DNA of 64,000 nt, taken from assembly GCF_000350225.1 (NCBI RefSeq), contig NW_005178929.1, forward strand, positions 1-64,000, written 5' to 3'. The translations under genes were made by a program, and so were the position numbers. Below are positions 21,355-33,790 of this stretch, piece after piece (within the stretch, counting starts at the first letter, position 1; every line of letters begins with the position of its first letter). The DNA is from Chondrus crispus (lineage: Eukaryota; Rhodophyta; Florideophyceae; Gigartinales; Gigartinaceae). A model generated the notes under the pieces. The model searched no databases. It worked only from the letters and a program-made list of their open reading frames with translations, and was not told the origin of the DNA.

Positions 21355-23652
21355 ATGAGTCAAGAATACGCCCCCTCGATCTGCTCCGAACCGGCGGATC
21401 CGAGGGCGACCGCTATGCCCGCCCCATCACCGCCGTTCGGCGACGGCGACGCTGGTCTCTGAGACGGCGAACCGTAGCTCGAGTCCTCCGAAGGACAAGC
21501 GGCGGCGATGTTCGACCGCATCGCAGACTACATCGAGGAAGTCCGTAATTCTCTCCGCATCGACATTACGGACGCCGAATATTGGCGCTGCATGGACGAG
21601 CTCCGATCCATCCGCGAGGGGAGGTTCGACCGCGTCACCCAGTCGCTGGAGAATCTCCGAGCATTGGTCGACCAGTTGCAATCGCGACTGGTGCTCGTCG
21701 AAGACTCGCGTCCCGAGAACCCCGCTACGTATGGGGAAGGACGCCCCGCGAGGCCGACCTCGTCGAGACGTCTTGACGCTCGTTAACCGCCCTCGGCGGA
21801 GCAACTTGGTGCCTTCGCGCACCTCACCGCTGAGCTGAAGTCCACGCGGCAGCGTGCCCGTGACCTGGAACGTACTATGGCCGCAAGGCTGCCCGGTGCC
21901 TCCACGAGAGGGCCCGGTGGTGCTGTACCTCCGGACGCTGCCGCCCCGCAAGGATGGCGCCCAACTGTGGCCGATCCCAGTCGGGACGCAGGAAAAAGAC
22001 GACCTCCGATGGACGCCAACGTCGCCTCCGAATCCCAAGCTCTGCCACATGCCCCGGGAAACATGTGGCAGACGGGACGGGCGTCGTATCGTAACGACCC
22101 GGATCGTGGAGTAGCCGCTTGCCGATCCGGAGAACCGATGTTTTCCGTCGATCCCCGCTGGGGCGGCTACCCGCCGGTGAACCACACAGCGCGACCCGGT
22201 CCGATAGACGTCCGTACGTTACCCGTTACCCCGTTCGGCACGCTGGGTCCCGCTGAACCCGAACTCGAGCCGGTACATACGATGATCCAAGAGTTCAGCG
22301 CCGTCGCTGACTATCGTATGTACCGCTTGAATAACACCTCGAGAATCGTTACCTCGGGTAATGCGGGACGGATCGCCAAATACGTACAACGCTGTCGTGG
22401 GATCCGTCCCACGATGCGTAGCTTCGACGGTACGGACCCGATCCAGCTGCTGCCGTTCTTGAAGGATATCCGGATAACCTTCAACTCGCAACACCTGACG
22501 GAAGTTGTTGCGGTACGAGTTCTCGCGCACCTCTTAGAGCGCGACGCGGAGCGCCTGTATACGAGTTTTACGATGCGTGGCCTCCGCGCCGGCCAGCTCC
22601 ACGACGACGTGAGCTGGACCGGGCTCGTAAATCAACTCTTGAAACGCTACCTCACGGACGACGTGTTAGGTGAAGCGTACGACGCTATCGCTACGGCGCG
22701 ACAGAAACCCCGCGAAACGGAGAGCACCTTTGCCGATCGGTTAGAAACTGCCGCGTTCTGGTGCACGGCAGTGTTCTCCGAACAATCCCTCGCGCACTAC
22801 TTCGTGCTGGGACTCGCACCTGCGACCCGTGCCGCAGTTTCCGAGACCGTTCAGCGGCTGCCAAGCAGCCAGAAGACCGATCTACCAACTATCCGCCGCA
22901 TCGCCGCGGCGGAAGGGACCATGTACCGCGCCCGGCGCGGGTTACCTCTGCCGGACCCGAAACCGGCAGGGAAACCTGGCAGGACTACGAAGTCCGCGGC
23001 AACAAGTTCGCCCGCTCCTACCCTCCATGTCGGGGAGGATGAGTGGCAGGCTGACCCTGTCCTCATTACGCAGGGAACGGTGCCCGTGGGAGGACGACCT
23101 CCCGCGCCGATGTCGACCGGAACGACATCCAGTTACGCGACCGCGTTCGCGCACACTCCAAGAGTGGCAAGGGTTACGGACTCCCGGGTCGCAGAGCTCG
23201 ACATCTCCAGTCGAGATGCAGGAGCCGAAGCCCCTCGCGTACCACTCCTCACCGATGAGGAGGCGCGTCACGCGGCGACCTTCGCCTCAACGGATGGCAG
23301 CGCATACGTGTGCTGGCTGTGCCGTACGTACGGGCACGCCATGTACGCCTGCCCGTTCCTGTCGCCGGAACAACGTATGTTCACGGCGTACAGGAACTAC
23401 CGATACCAGATGAAGACGCGCCCCGGTGCGCGTAACCTCCTCCGGCAGTCGGTCGGCGAGGGCCGTCCCCCGCGTCAAGGATTCCCGAATCGTTCGGGTG
23501 GGGGCACACGCTTCGCCCCACGTGGAGGTGGGTATCACCGTAACGAACTCGATCGACGTGACCGACTGGATTACGGCCAGGCGGACACAAGTTATCCCCG
23601 TCAAGGAAGGGGAGATGACCGGGACCGTTCTCGGTTACCTCAACAGGTATAG
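21355..23652 (+). pseudogene. gag: element B gag (broken)
   Basis: Starts with MSQEYAPSICSEPADPR 76 bp after the 5' LTR. The capsid-like core near 22260-22860 reads VADYRMYRLNNTSRIVTSG, MRSFDGTDPIQLLPFLKDI and VNQLLKRYLTDDVLGEAYDA, parallel to the gags of A and C. A CCHC knuckle near 23305-23350 reads CWLCRTYGHAMYAC. The tail is Arg/Gly-rich, as in nucleocapsids. The C-terminal two thirds form one long open stretch (591 codons from 21877); the region as a whole is broken. Confidence 0.85.
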
Positions 23653-24065
23653 AATGCGATCATGTACTTGCAAGATTGGGTAGAGGGTCCGCCTCCCCTA
23701 CCCGAGGAGGGTCACGAAGGAGAACCGGTTCTCCCTCTCCCCCATATCCTTCGACGTCCCGACGTCGCAGGTCAAGGTCTAGAAGTACCCGAATACTTCG
23801 CCGATAACGTGGTGCCGCAGTGGGTGAGACGTCCCGACCCACGCGGCCGAGGAGCGGAAGAAGACCTGGCCGCCAATAGCCAGGAAGGTAGCTCCGATAG
23901 CACCGGTAGTTCGAAAAAAGGGTAAAGACGGTTACGTCCACGCGGTCGCGTGAGCCGTCTTGTCCCCACGAACTCGACTGGTCCCCACGTGCTCGCCTAG
24001 GTCACGGGGGGTATTGTCCGATAATACACCCCTCGCCACCGAAAGCGAGCACGGGAGCCCCTGCA

Positions 24066-27000
24066 ATGCCGATACAGGGGGGAGCGAACGTCGAGGTCTC
24101 CGTAAGCCCGACGTTAGGAGAGGACAGCACCGGGACGCCCGTAGTACCGGTCATGGGTAATGAAAAGGGCGGGAGTACCGACGACCAAAAAGAACCGGTC
24201 TATCTCCAGATTCCTGTGAGGTCCAGGGAGCCGACGAAATGTCCGCCACGTACGGACTCAAGCACCCGAGGGGGCATCACTGAGACGCGGACGCCCCACG
24301 ACTCGGGCAGATGGAAACGCAGGAGGGGCCAGAACCGAAGGGGACGACCTCGGCGGAACAATCTCGCCGAACGGGTCGCGCCCAAGATTGTCGACGCCAT
24401 TGTATGCCTCATGACGTCCAAGATATATAACGTCCTTGGCTCCGTGGCCGCAGAAGGTAACGCGTTCAAGCCCCACACGATCGCCGTCGATACGTGTTCG
24501 GGCTACAACTTAGTAAGGAAGGCCGACCTCCCTCCCGACTGGACCCGATTCGTAATACGCGACGCGCCATTAACCGGACTGGCTGGCGCGAACAGTAAAC
24601 CGCTTCGACTTACGACGGTCGTCCGCCTTGCAGTCCGTTTGTGGAACACGACTTTCCGTATACCGTTCGTGGTGGCGGAACAGCTTGCCGTTCCCGTTCT
24701 TCTCGGCACGGCGTTCATCGATGCCCACGTACGTAGCATCGACATCGACGGACAGAAGCTCGAACTTCGACACGGTGGCTCCGTAGCCATCGTCGACGGA
24801 ATAGGGGAACCGACTCCCCTACAAGGCGACACGGACGCCAAACGAGCCGGCCAGATGTACGGGATGAGGCCCCGCAGACGATCCGAATCGCCGGCTGGGT
24901 TACCATCCCCGCGATGTCGCAAGCCCGAGTGCGCGTCATCACCGCGGGGAGGGGCCTCGTGTTCCTGGAACCAAAGCCCTCACTCCAACACCGACATGGA
25001 GTGAGGTTGAAGAATGGCGTCGCCGAGGTTCTGCCGAATCAGACCTTCGACGTCATCGTCGCGACTTTTTGCGACGGGAAAGGCGGCTTCCGAAGCACAC
25101 CGTCGTGGGATACGCGAAGCGCAACCCCCTCGCGATCCTCATGCCCGAACGGAGGGTTGCCGAGGGGATCGCGCACGCGCTACACCTGACCGACTTGACC
25201 GATCAAATCGGGAAGGCCGGAGCTGGACGACCGAGCTCCGACGAACGGACGACCGTCGTGAAGAAAGGGGTGGTCACGGACGAACGGCCACCTCAAGACC
25301 AACCGACGGCGGAGGGTACTGTACCCCCGCAGAAAAAGGATCCCAAAAATCCACCGATGAATTGGGAAAAAGAAATCGACTTGTCATACACAGACGATGA
25401 CAAGCTCCGTGGCCACGTATTCGAGATGCTCCGTAAGCACTCGAGCCTGTGGAGCGGTGCGCTCGGAACTATACGAGCGACGGAACACCGCATTCCTCTC
25501 GAACCGGGTACGAAGCCGATACGTTCGATTCCCTACCGTAAGGGGCCCGCGATGTGCGAAATGGTCGCGAAGGAGGTCAACAAGATGTTGAATGCAGGGG
25601 TTATCGAACCCGCGAGCACCGAGTGGGCGTCCCCGGTGGTGCTCGTAACGAAGAAACACGGATCTCTTCGATGCTGCGTGGACTACTGGCGTCTCAACGC
25701 GAAGACTGCAGCGGATTCGTATCAGCTGCCTCGGATGGACGACTGCATCGACTCGCTTGGAGACGCAGCCGTCTTCACTATGTTGGACTGCAATTCCGGT
25801 TATTGGCAGATCCCGGTCGCTCCGAAAGAGCGGGATAAGACCACGTTTACTACGCACATGGGCACGTTTCGCCACTTGCGCATGCCGTTCGGGCTAAAAG
25901 AGGCACCGGCCACCTTCCAACTCGCACTCGACATCATCCTATCTGTCGTACGTTCGCAAATATGCCTCGTGTACCTGGATGATGTCATCCTGTTCTCACG
26001 TACGCACGAAGAACACGCAAAGCATCTCGACATTGTCTTGAACTTGCTGCGGAGTGCCGGAATCTCCCTCAAGCTCAAGAAGTGTAGCTTCTTTCAACCG
26101 AAGGTACACTACCTGGGGCACGTCATTTCCCCAGGTAAGTTAAGTGTGGCCGATACGGCGACCGACGCTTTCAAGACCTTCAAGTTCCCGAGGACGCTGA
26201 CGCAAGTGCGCTCGTTCCTCGGGGCGTGCAACGTATACCGCCGATTCGTTCAGGGGTTCGCGAAGATAGCCCGTCCTCTGACCGACATGACGCGTAAGGA
26301 TTCGGATCCTGACTTCTACAATCCTACGGAGGCGCAACGGGAGGCGTTCGAGAACCTCAAGAAGTCCATGATCGCTCCGCCGATCCTCGCCCTTCCGCAG
26401 TACGGCCGTCCGTACATGATCGAAACGGATGCGAGCGCCTACCAGTTGGGCTGCACGTTGCTCCAAGAGCACGACCAGCCAACCGATTGGCGACCCGTCG
26501 GATATTGGTTGTACTCACTAGCCGATAGTGAGCGCAACTACAGCGCTACGGAGCGTGAGTTCTTTGCCGTAGTGTGGGCCATCCGCACACTACAGCCGTA
26601 CGTTGAAGGCACGAAGTTCACCGTCCGGACGGATCACGACGCGCTGAGGTGGCTCATGTTCCTCACGGAGAGTTCTGGAAGACTCACCCGGTGGCGGCTA
26701 CGTCTGGCTGAATACGATTGCACCATCCAGTACCGCCCCGGGCGCGTGCACCAAGTACCGGACGCTTTGTAACGCCTGGTATCGCCAAGAGTCGCCGGCG
26801 ACCCCCGCCCGGCCGTCGAAGTGGATGACGACATTCCCACCTTCGACGCGGGTACGACCGTTCGAGACGTATTGAACGAGCTCGCGGACCACGTTTGTAC
26901 CGAAAATTGCGACCACGAGGTCGAACACGTCTTCGCGACGACGCGAAGCCAAGCTGGACCACGAAGAAGGTCGCGCGTCCAAACGCGCGACAAACCAAGG

Positions 27001-28644
27001 GGCGACGACGAAGCCCCCGCTCTCCAAGGACCCAGTCCGTTCTGGGAGGAGAACGACGAGTTTGACGCCGTTGATCTCGAGCGCGCCGAAGAACCCGAAG
27101 TCGGGGAGCCCGCTTCCACGGTCGCTCCTCCGCAGGACGACCTACCGGCCCCTCTTACGTTTGAGGAGATCGCCGAGGAGCAACGCGTGGATGACTTCTG
27201 CCAAACCGTTTTGGCACGACAGTCAGAGTCCCGGGACTCCGCGTTCTTCGAGGACCCCCAGAGGGTGCTTAAGCGGAGACACCCGTTCCACCCTGATATC
27301 GTACAGGTGGTGGTACGTCGGACGCTCCGCGCCAGGCTCCTTCGCATGTGCCACAACCCGGCCATCGCGGGACACCCGGGCCAGAACCGTTTGTACTACG
27401 CACTACGTCGCGAGTATTACTGGCCCCATCTCGCCCCAGATTTCGCCGCTATGGTTCGGGGGTGTCGTAAGTGCGCGATGAACCGGGTTAAGTTGCGGAA
27501 ACACCTCAACCGTTTGAGGTTGTTCCCGGCAACTCGGCCGCTCGAGAGCCTGGCTATCGACATTCTGGGTCTGCTCCCCAAGACGAAGGCAGGAAAACGG
27601 TTTCTGCTCGTAATTACCGACCGCTTCACTAAGCTTACGCAGGTCGTCGCGCTACGTACGATTACCGCATACGCCGTCGCAGTCGCGTTCTGCGACGCCT
27701 GGGTATTTAAGTACGGCGTCCCGTGCACGTTACTGTCGGATAACGGACCGCAGTTCAACGCCAAGTTCTTCCAAAGCACGTGCCGGGTTCTCGGGATTAC
27801 GAACCTTTATACGTCGGCATACCATACGCAGACGAACGGACAAGTAAAGCGATACAACCGGACGATCGCCTCAATGCTGCGCAACTACGTAGGCGAGCAC
27901 CAAGATGACTGGGACGTGTACGTGGGGCCGCTTACGTATGCGTACAATTCCCACGTACATCGCACGACGCGGATAACGCCCTTCGAGCTCGTACTCAGCA
28001 GACCACCGCCAGAGTTCTCCCTTCGAAGAGTCGACGACGGCGTTCCCTCTGCCGACAGGGGGAATCAGCGAGCTGAGTTCCTAAAAACGCTGGACGATAC
28101 GATACAAAAAGCCTACGGAAGCTTGCGTCAGACCCAAGCAAGATACAAACGCGACTTCGACAAGCGCGTTCGAAGAATTAACGCACGTCTTAAGCCCAAG
28201 AATTACGTGTACCTGAACCCCTCCCATGGGGGGAAGACGTCGAACAAACTCGCATCACCGGCAGTCGGACCGTACTGAGTGCTCGCGAATGACAAACGCA
28301 CCATCACGATCGACCGCGATGATGTGACCGAGCTCGTCTCTGCAGACCGCTGCGTGTACTCACCCCCACCGGCGAACGAGCCTCGGGCGAGCACGAATAC
28401 ACCCAGTGGCCTTGCCGTCAAGGTCAGGGAGGGGACGCAGTTCGCAGTAGAACGGCTGCTCAAGCACTGGGTCATGAAGGATGGAACTCCGGAGTTCCTC
28501 ATCGAGTGGGCGGGTTACGACACGCCCACCTGGACCACGCGGACTCACGTCCCAGAAGAGCTCGTGTCTTGCTACGCGAAACGACTTCGAGCGCGCACCG
28601 GTAGGGAACTCACTTCGGACCTGAACGCGGACGTTCAGTCTTGA
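24066..28644 (+). pseudogene. pol: element B pol (protease-RT-RNase H-integrase-chromodomain)
   Basis: Protease near 24480-24790 (IAVDTCSGYNLVRKADLPP, VPVLLGTAFIDAHVRSID). RT near 25560-26150 (LRCCVDYWRLNAKTAADS, TMLDCNSGYWQIPVAP, MPFGLKEAPATFQLALD, LVYLDDVILFSR). RNase H near 26390-26760 (IETDASAYQLGCTLLQE, TDHDALRWLMFLTESSGR). Integrase near 27340-28010 with a zinc-binding part (CHNPAIAGHPGQNR) and a DDE core (LAIDILGLLPKT, LLSDNGPQFNAKFF, NGQVKRYNRTI). A chromodomain lies near 28440-28570 (PEFLIEWAGYDTPTWTT). Retropepsin and IN motifs are well kept. Broken (about four breaks). Confidence 0.92.
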
Positions 28645-29155
28645 GGAAGGGGCCCTCAACCGTTCCGGTACGGCAAAACGCAACCGTTTCGTTACGGTTA
28701 TATAAGTCTCTCGCAATTGGAAGACAAGGAACGTCAGGAAGGATAGGCCCACGGACGATCGCCGACAAACGCGAGGCATATCAAAAGAAAGTCAATACGT
28801 ATTGACAAGCAAGGTCAGGTTTACGGACACCCATCCACAACCGTCGAAGGAGGATGCAGTACGAAGGATGCCACGGAGAGCAAGGCGCTTCGCTGGTCTC
28901 TGCGCGCATTGGGACTAGACAGTACGTACTGTCTGACGAAAACATGGCAGGCGACGACGGTCTAGGAAGAAATGGTTCACGAAATTAACCGAAGGGACGA
29001 AAGAGCAGTCTCTGTTAGTGGCAAGAACGCAGACGAAGCCCTCACCGAGACGACGCGCGCAATGGGCTCGAAGATGCGCGCCGGTACGCGAGAGATGCGC
29101 ACCGGTACGCGAGAGTACGCGTAGGGGAGAAGTGGAGGGTTCGGACGAACGGCCC

Positions 29156-29201
29156 GGAGCACGGGCCCTATAGGGCTCGTTGCACTGCAGCGCCAGTCCG
29201 C
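29156..29201. repeat. 46-bp direct repeat, copy 1
   Basis: Starts GGAGCACGGGCCCTATAGGG. The second copy is at 29881-29926, same orientation, 44 of 46 bases identical. It brackets an AT-richer island in element B. Confidence 0.95.
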
Positions 29202-29880
29202 TACTGTACACTCAAAATAATGGGAGGCGTATGACAGCGCACCAATCACGGACTGTGATTTAATTTTTGCGGAAATTATTTTCGCTGGAAAATTGGCCAA
29301 AATTTGGGAGGTGATTTTAGCAAGCGCACAGGTACTGTTGTAGAAATATGATTGGACATTTCTGCGTAAACTGCGTGTTGGTGGGTGGCTCCCTTCGTGC
29401 TACTCTAAGTGGATCGCGTGTGAAGTCGTTGCAAGTTATTCAGCACTAGGCTGGCGTGCTTCGGTCTGCTCCTCCACTGCCCGGACATTCTTTTTCAGCT
29501 ATCTTACTCTATGCCTGCCTTAAATACTTGTCGGCCTCGACGTTCTAAGTGCCTATGCTCATCCCCCTCCGTCTCTCCGTTCGTTATCGTCCGTAATGCA
29601 GCGTCCTTAATGCAGTCCTCCTTGTGCATGCGTCTGCGTAGCTCGGCGGCTATTCGATTCTCATGCTCGACCACAGCGGGTGCGCGTTCTCACATGTATA
29701 CCACTTGTGCGTCCTTTAGCCGTCCGCTCGAACGGTTGTGATGCGATGCGATGCCATTATCTGTTTGCTTACAGATAATATCAATTTCATATGTGTACGT
29801 GTGCACGTGTGCCATCTGTACTCAATACTCCCAAATATGTAGTCTGATTTACAACTGTACGCCGCTCACACGCAAGACAG

Positions 29881-29926
29881 GGAGCACGGGCCCTATAGGG
29901 CTCGTTGCACTGCAACGTCAGTCCGC
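29881..29926. repeat. 46-bp direct repeat, copy 2
   Basis: Second copy of 29156-29201, ending in CAGTCCGC like the first. Confidence 0.95.
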
Positions 29927-30196
29927 CTCAGGCGCACGCTAAAATTATAGCAAAAGTTACCCCCTCCTTGGGACGTGGGCCCGTGCCCGCGCGCGCGAGT
30001 GCCCCGAGGTGCGAACGTTACGTCGTGCACGCGACTTCGGGCGAGCCTCACCCCTCAGGAGGGGGGAGAACTGCTCAATACCAGCTGGTCGGACGAGCTC
30101 AGAGTGTTTTACGAAGGAAAACCGGACGGCCCTATTGGCTTTATTACGAAGAAGGGAATTGGATCGAGGACGGCACGGAGGGCGCGGACCCCCGGC

Positions 30197-32182
30197 TCAA
30201 CCATTAGAGCGGGTAGGAGGCGCGCCAAGCTCGGAACCATAAGTACCCGGTGGACAGTAGCTAGGATGACGAGGCGTCTCCGTCGCTACCTCATCGCGAG
30301 GGGGCATCGCCACCCCGACGTGAAGAGGCCAAGGGTGCGAGGGAGCTACGGGTGCAAAACTCCCGCCGATCGCAGGGGGAACGTACCCCCTCCCCTCATA
30401 AGGATCCACAATCCTCGGACGTGGCACGGAACCTGACGAAGGGTGCGTGGCTGACGGGGCGGTGAGAGATCGGACAGTGTCTCGCTCACGACGGTAGCGA
30501 TCTCGCTCAGTAACCACACGTTCCAAAGCGCTCTCCTGACGAACGTAGGACTCCCGTAAGTCCCCCAGTTCACTCCGTAACTGACGTAGCTGAGAACATA
30601 AGGCAGCGCGTTCATCCCCAAGGCGACACGCCTCTGCGCTACGAGCCAGATACCAACCAGCTAGCGTACTGAGGAGGCTACTCACGCGCCAAGTTCGGTC
30701 GACCGAGTTCCCCAAGGCCAGCACAAGATCAGGGATGGCCCTGATTTCGTCTCCCGTTAACGTGAAGTGCTGAATGGAGGCGCCGCCGGGGATGTTTAGA
30801 GGAGAGAGTGACGGAGTTGGAGACCCCACCGCGACGCCTTGAATCGCATCGAACGCGGGAGGGGCGCGGAAGGGATTCACCCCCACATGTAGGGGGGTAG
30901 TCGGCTCTCCGTCTAAGTCCCTGTAACGTTTCTTGCGGGCTTCCCGTACCGCCGATCCAACTTCGGCGCCGCCGCGGTACGTCCCGCTGACGGGTGGATT
31001 AGGGCGCGCCACGAAGGCGTCCGCACGACGGTCGTATGACAGAAACGTGCTGCGCAGGTTGGTCGTATAGTCCGTCCAGGGACGGTGGTTGCGTTCCGGT
31101 ACGTCCAAGGAGCGGTGCGTCAGTTCAAGTACAAAGGAGTAGGACCACGACACGTGCTGCGTACCTTGTTCAAGTGGATGCAACGCGACGTCAGGGAGCT
31201 CAGGAGCGACCCTACCAAGAAAAGGCAGTACGGAACCGGGCTGTACGAAGACCCTCCCGTTGATGGAAACCTCGTTCATAAAAGCGTTTCCGACCGACCA
31301 AGCCCACTCCCGCTCCACATTATAGAGGAGGACCTCGTGAGCGGGGTGGTGTCGGTCCGAGCAAGGATAGCCCAAATGCTTGAGGGCGTAGGGGAGTAAG
31401 ACGTGTACTCCCAAGGAAGGAAAAGCCTCCCGTATCGACGTGGCTAAATTAGGGAAGTCGTCCGTCGACAACCCACGTTCGAATGATGCTGACCGCAAAA
31501 CGTGGCCGTCCGCCTCGCCCGCTTGGCGATAAGCAGACCAATCATGCGGGGCTAGGGCAATCGAATGGAGTCTCATTAAGGAGCAGGCAGACTTCTGCAG
31601 TGCCGCACGCGTTCTCGAGTACGCATACGGCCGGGGGCTCACGTACAGTCCCGCCACATCCGCAAGTACAAACCGTTGAAGACCCCGGGGGCCGGGGTGG
31701 AACATATACGTCGCCATGCCATCAACATACTCCGCCTCTTCTTTACTGTATACGAATGTTCTGTCACTGGGGATTTTATTGGGTAGCTGGTATGGGGCAC
31801 CGGTCCCCTCGGCCAGCAAACGTCCCAAGGCAAGCGAGGCCTCTTCGATCAGGCCCTCCGCGTATATGAGACGGATACGTAACAGGTCGGGACGTACCCG
31901 ACCCTGCGAGAGGATCTCGCCGGCGGTGATTCCTGATCGAGCGTAACGACGCCATGCGTACCTTAGATGACCAAGAGGAAGTGGCGTCGATCGCTCGAGG
32001 GGTACACCCACCCACTGCGTCGTGGTTGCCGCGGCTTCATGGGCTATACCACCGATATCCCGAGACGCCTCGGGCGGTGCCCCGGGGCGCCGACAGCTCC
32101 CATAAGCTCCATACGACCCCTTCGCGGGCTCGTACGCCGCGCTCCCCCGCCCCGACGACAGGGCCTCACCATTCCGCTCCAC
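30197..32182 (-). CDS. intact antisense accessory ORF of element B, 661 aa
   Basis: A whole 661-codon ORF opposite to B gag-pol, between pol and the 3' LTR. It has a Gly/Ala/Pro-rich N-terminus (MERNGEALSSGRGSAAYEP). A globular middle (about residues 70-400) has mixed helical and aromatic segments, such as FHPGPRGLQRFVLADVAGLY and VEREWAWSVGNAFMNEV. A coiled coil follows at about residues 520-570 (LCSQLRQLRSELGDLRESYV, ERVVTERDRYRRERD), then a Pro-rich tail. No signal peptide, membrane span or known domain recognised. The ATG at 32182 lies 567 bp from the LTR. Amino-acid use is protein-like and the frame stays open although gag-pol on the other strand is broken. Function unknown; coiled coil suggests self-assembly or partner binding. 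Confidence 0.72.
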   Translation of the reverse strand: MERNGEALSSGRGSAAYEPAKGSYGAYGSCRRPGAPPEASRDIGGIAHEAAATTTQWVGVPLERSTPLPLGHLRYAWRRYARSGITAGEILSQGRVRPDLLRIRLIYAEGLIEEASLALGRLLAEGTGAPYQLPNKIPSDRTFVYSKEEAEYVDGMATYMFHPGPRGLQRFVLADVAGLYVSPRPYAYSRTRAALQKSACSLMRLHSIALAPHDWSAYRQAGEADGHVLRSASFERGLSTDDFPNLATSIREAFPSLGVHVLLPYALKHLGYPCSDRHHPAHEVLLYNVEREWAWSVGNAFMNEVSINGRVFVQPGSVLPFLGRVAPELPDVALHPLEQGTQHVSWSYSFVLELTHRSLDVPERNHRPWTDYTTNLRSTFLSYDRRADAFVARPNPPVSGTYRGGAEVGSAVREARKKRYRDLDGEPTTPLHVGVNPFRAPPAFDAIQGVAVGSPTPSLSPLNIPGGASIQHFTLTGDEIRAIPDLVLALGNSVDRTWRVSSLLSTLAGWYLARSAEACRLGDERAALCSQLRQLRSELGDLRESYVRQESALERVVTERDRYRRERDTVRSLTAPSATHPSSGSVPRPRIVDPYEGRGYVPPAIGGSFAPVAPSHPWPLHVGVAMPPRDEVATETPRHPSYCPPGTYGSELGAPPTRSNG

Positions 32183-32748
32183 CCCACGTTAGACTGCGCA
32201 GCGGCAACGGAAGCCACTGCAGGGGCGGCACACAAATCCGTGGACAACGTAGTCTCACGGGACCGCCGCCCTTGCTCGAACGGCGGAAGACAGGAGACCA
32301 CGAGCGCAATCGACGCGTCTTGGAACGGGGATGCCTCTTGGTTTGCTGTGGATCCTTGGGAGCGGACCAGCCCTTCGACAGCTGGCGTAACGATTGGGAA
32401 GCGAGACGGCTCACCGTGCAAGGGGTCTGTCCCCGCTAGGGCCCCAGTCGGCGGGAAACCTGCCATGAAAACGAGAAGGGGGGAGCGGACGGGCCCGGTT
32501 GCGCACACATTAATCAGAGAAAACACCAGCGAAGAGGGGACAAGCGGAAATAGGGGTCAGCACAGGAGGTGGAGAAGAGAAGGGAACCGGCCAGCACGCG
32601 CATAGGCCAGCGTCCGGGAAAAGAGGGGCGTGACGATGGGACGCGATCGCGAGAGGTACGCGGAGGGCTCGAGACGACTATAAGCTCGCAAATTTCCGCT
32701 CCCCTCAAGCACATGTGGACGCGGACGTCCACGCTTGAGGGGGGGTGG
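32183..32748. other. leader of antisense ORF and polypurine tract in element B
   Basis: 566 bp between the antisense ORF start and the 3' LTR. No supported gene. The 12-bp G-rich purine tract at its right end would prime plus-strand DNA synthesis. If the antisense ORF is expressed from the LTR, this is its 5' leader. Confidence 0.5.
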
Positions 32749-33368
32749 TGTAGTATAACCACAAAAGAATTAGATTAGAAATTGGATCCGGCTCTGTAAG
32801 GCACGAACCTTACAGACAGCCGATACCAAATGTGTACGGGGGCACGCGCCCCCACGTGTACTATACGTGTACGACACGTATACAGTCAGCCCTGTCGGCT
32901 GACCGGGCCGACTACAGTACTGCCGCATAGTACAGTACGTACTGTACTAAGTTACGATAGACTAATTGTACATTAAATGGCGGAGCGGACGGGCGACGGC
33001 GAAGGGGGACACGCACGGACTTGTCCACGACTTACCGCCTAGGTCTGACTTCCAGCTTATCCTAAGGAAGCTTCCGTTAGCTACCTTAAGGCGAGACCGA
33101 GCGCGGTAAGAGGACGCGCGAGCATGCGAGCGAGCCTAGATCCACCTCCGCCCGTCAGTGCTGGAACGTAACCCAGCGCTGCTCCGGGGCGTCGAGGCGT
33201 AGATCGGCCCGCGAGTGTGGGCGTCCTCCCCCCGATCCCGCTCTACCACGCTACCCGGGCCCGTGCTCCGGTTTCGTTAGCTGGTCCGACTTCCCCCGTC
33301 TTCTCGTACGTACGGGTCTTCCAGAACTAAGCATACACCGCTATCCGTTTAGGGGTGTTTATGCTACA
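32749..33368 (+). repeat. 3' LTR of element B
   Basis: 620-bp partner of 20660-21278, about 95% identical by eye. It is preceded by a G-rich purine tract (GAGGGGGGGTGG, about 32736-32748) and followed by the CACGA duplication. Confidence 0.95.
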
Positions 33369-33372
33369 CACG

Positions 33373-33790
33373 AGTGGGGGCACCGTTCGGTCGACGCACA
33401 CGCGCACGACCTGGGGGAGTCCTGTAGTGAGTAACTCCTCGACCCAGGCCTGCATGCGCGGCTAAATCGAGTCGATCATCCATTGGACGCGATTGCCACT
33501 CCCTAACGACACGGCCGGCGAAACATCCGATGCGGACGCTCGCGTGCGGCCCGGTTGAGGTGACAGACGTCGCAGGTTTCCCGGGTTATCCACCCGGGGG
33601 CGCGGTTGGCCTCTGCCACTGCGGGTGCTCAAACGCCCGGAGGTGGAGCCGGTCGGTTCATCGTCAAATACGCTTCGCGATTGAGGCGGTGATTTCTCAA
33701 CGTTTTCCGTCCGTACGGTTCTGCGCGCGATCGAGCGACTACGCGTGCGGCTCAACCTCAAGAGTTATCCCCTCCACAAGAGTACCAAAA
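33373..33790 (-). pseudogene. gag: element A gag leader and N-terminal part, beyond B
   Basis: DNA between the 5' LTR of A and the inserted element B. Minus-strand coding character is seen (RSPPQSRSVFDDEPTGSTSG-like low complexity, then a hydrophobic helix next to B). The CACGA duplication on both edges of B shows that this was contiguous with 20655. The primer-binding site lies at 33770-33787. Confidence 0.6.

Larger units (their letters stand above)
28645..30196. other. spacer between pol and antisense ORF in element B
   Basis: 1.55 kb with no supported gene. It contains a 46-bp direct repeat (29156-29201 and 29881-29926, two mismatches) bounding about 680 bp of distinctly more AT-rich DNA, which looks like an inserted or duplicated segment. 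Confidence 0.6.
20660..33368 (+). mobile_element. element B: plus-strand chromovirus with intact antisense ORF
   Basis: 12.7-kb Ty3/gypsy element inside the gag of A. LTRs lie at 20660-21278 and 32749-33368, with perfect target duplication CACGA at 20655-20659 and 33369-33373. Gag lies at 21355-23652, pol at 24066-28644, a spacer at 28645-30196, and a whole opposite-strand ORF at 30197-32182. LTRs differ by about 5% by eye, younger than A, as nesting demands. Gag-pol is broken (about five breaks); the antisense ORF is not. Confidence 0.95.
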
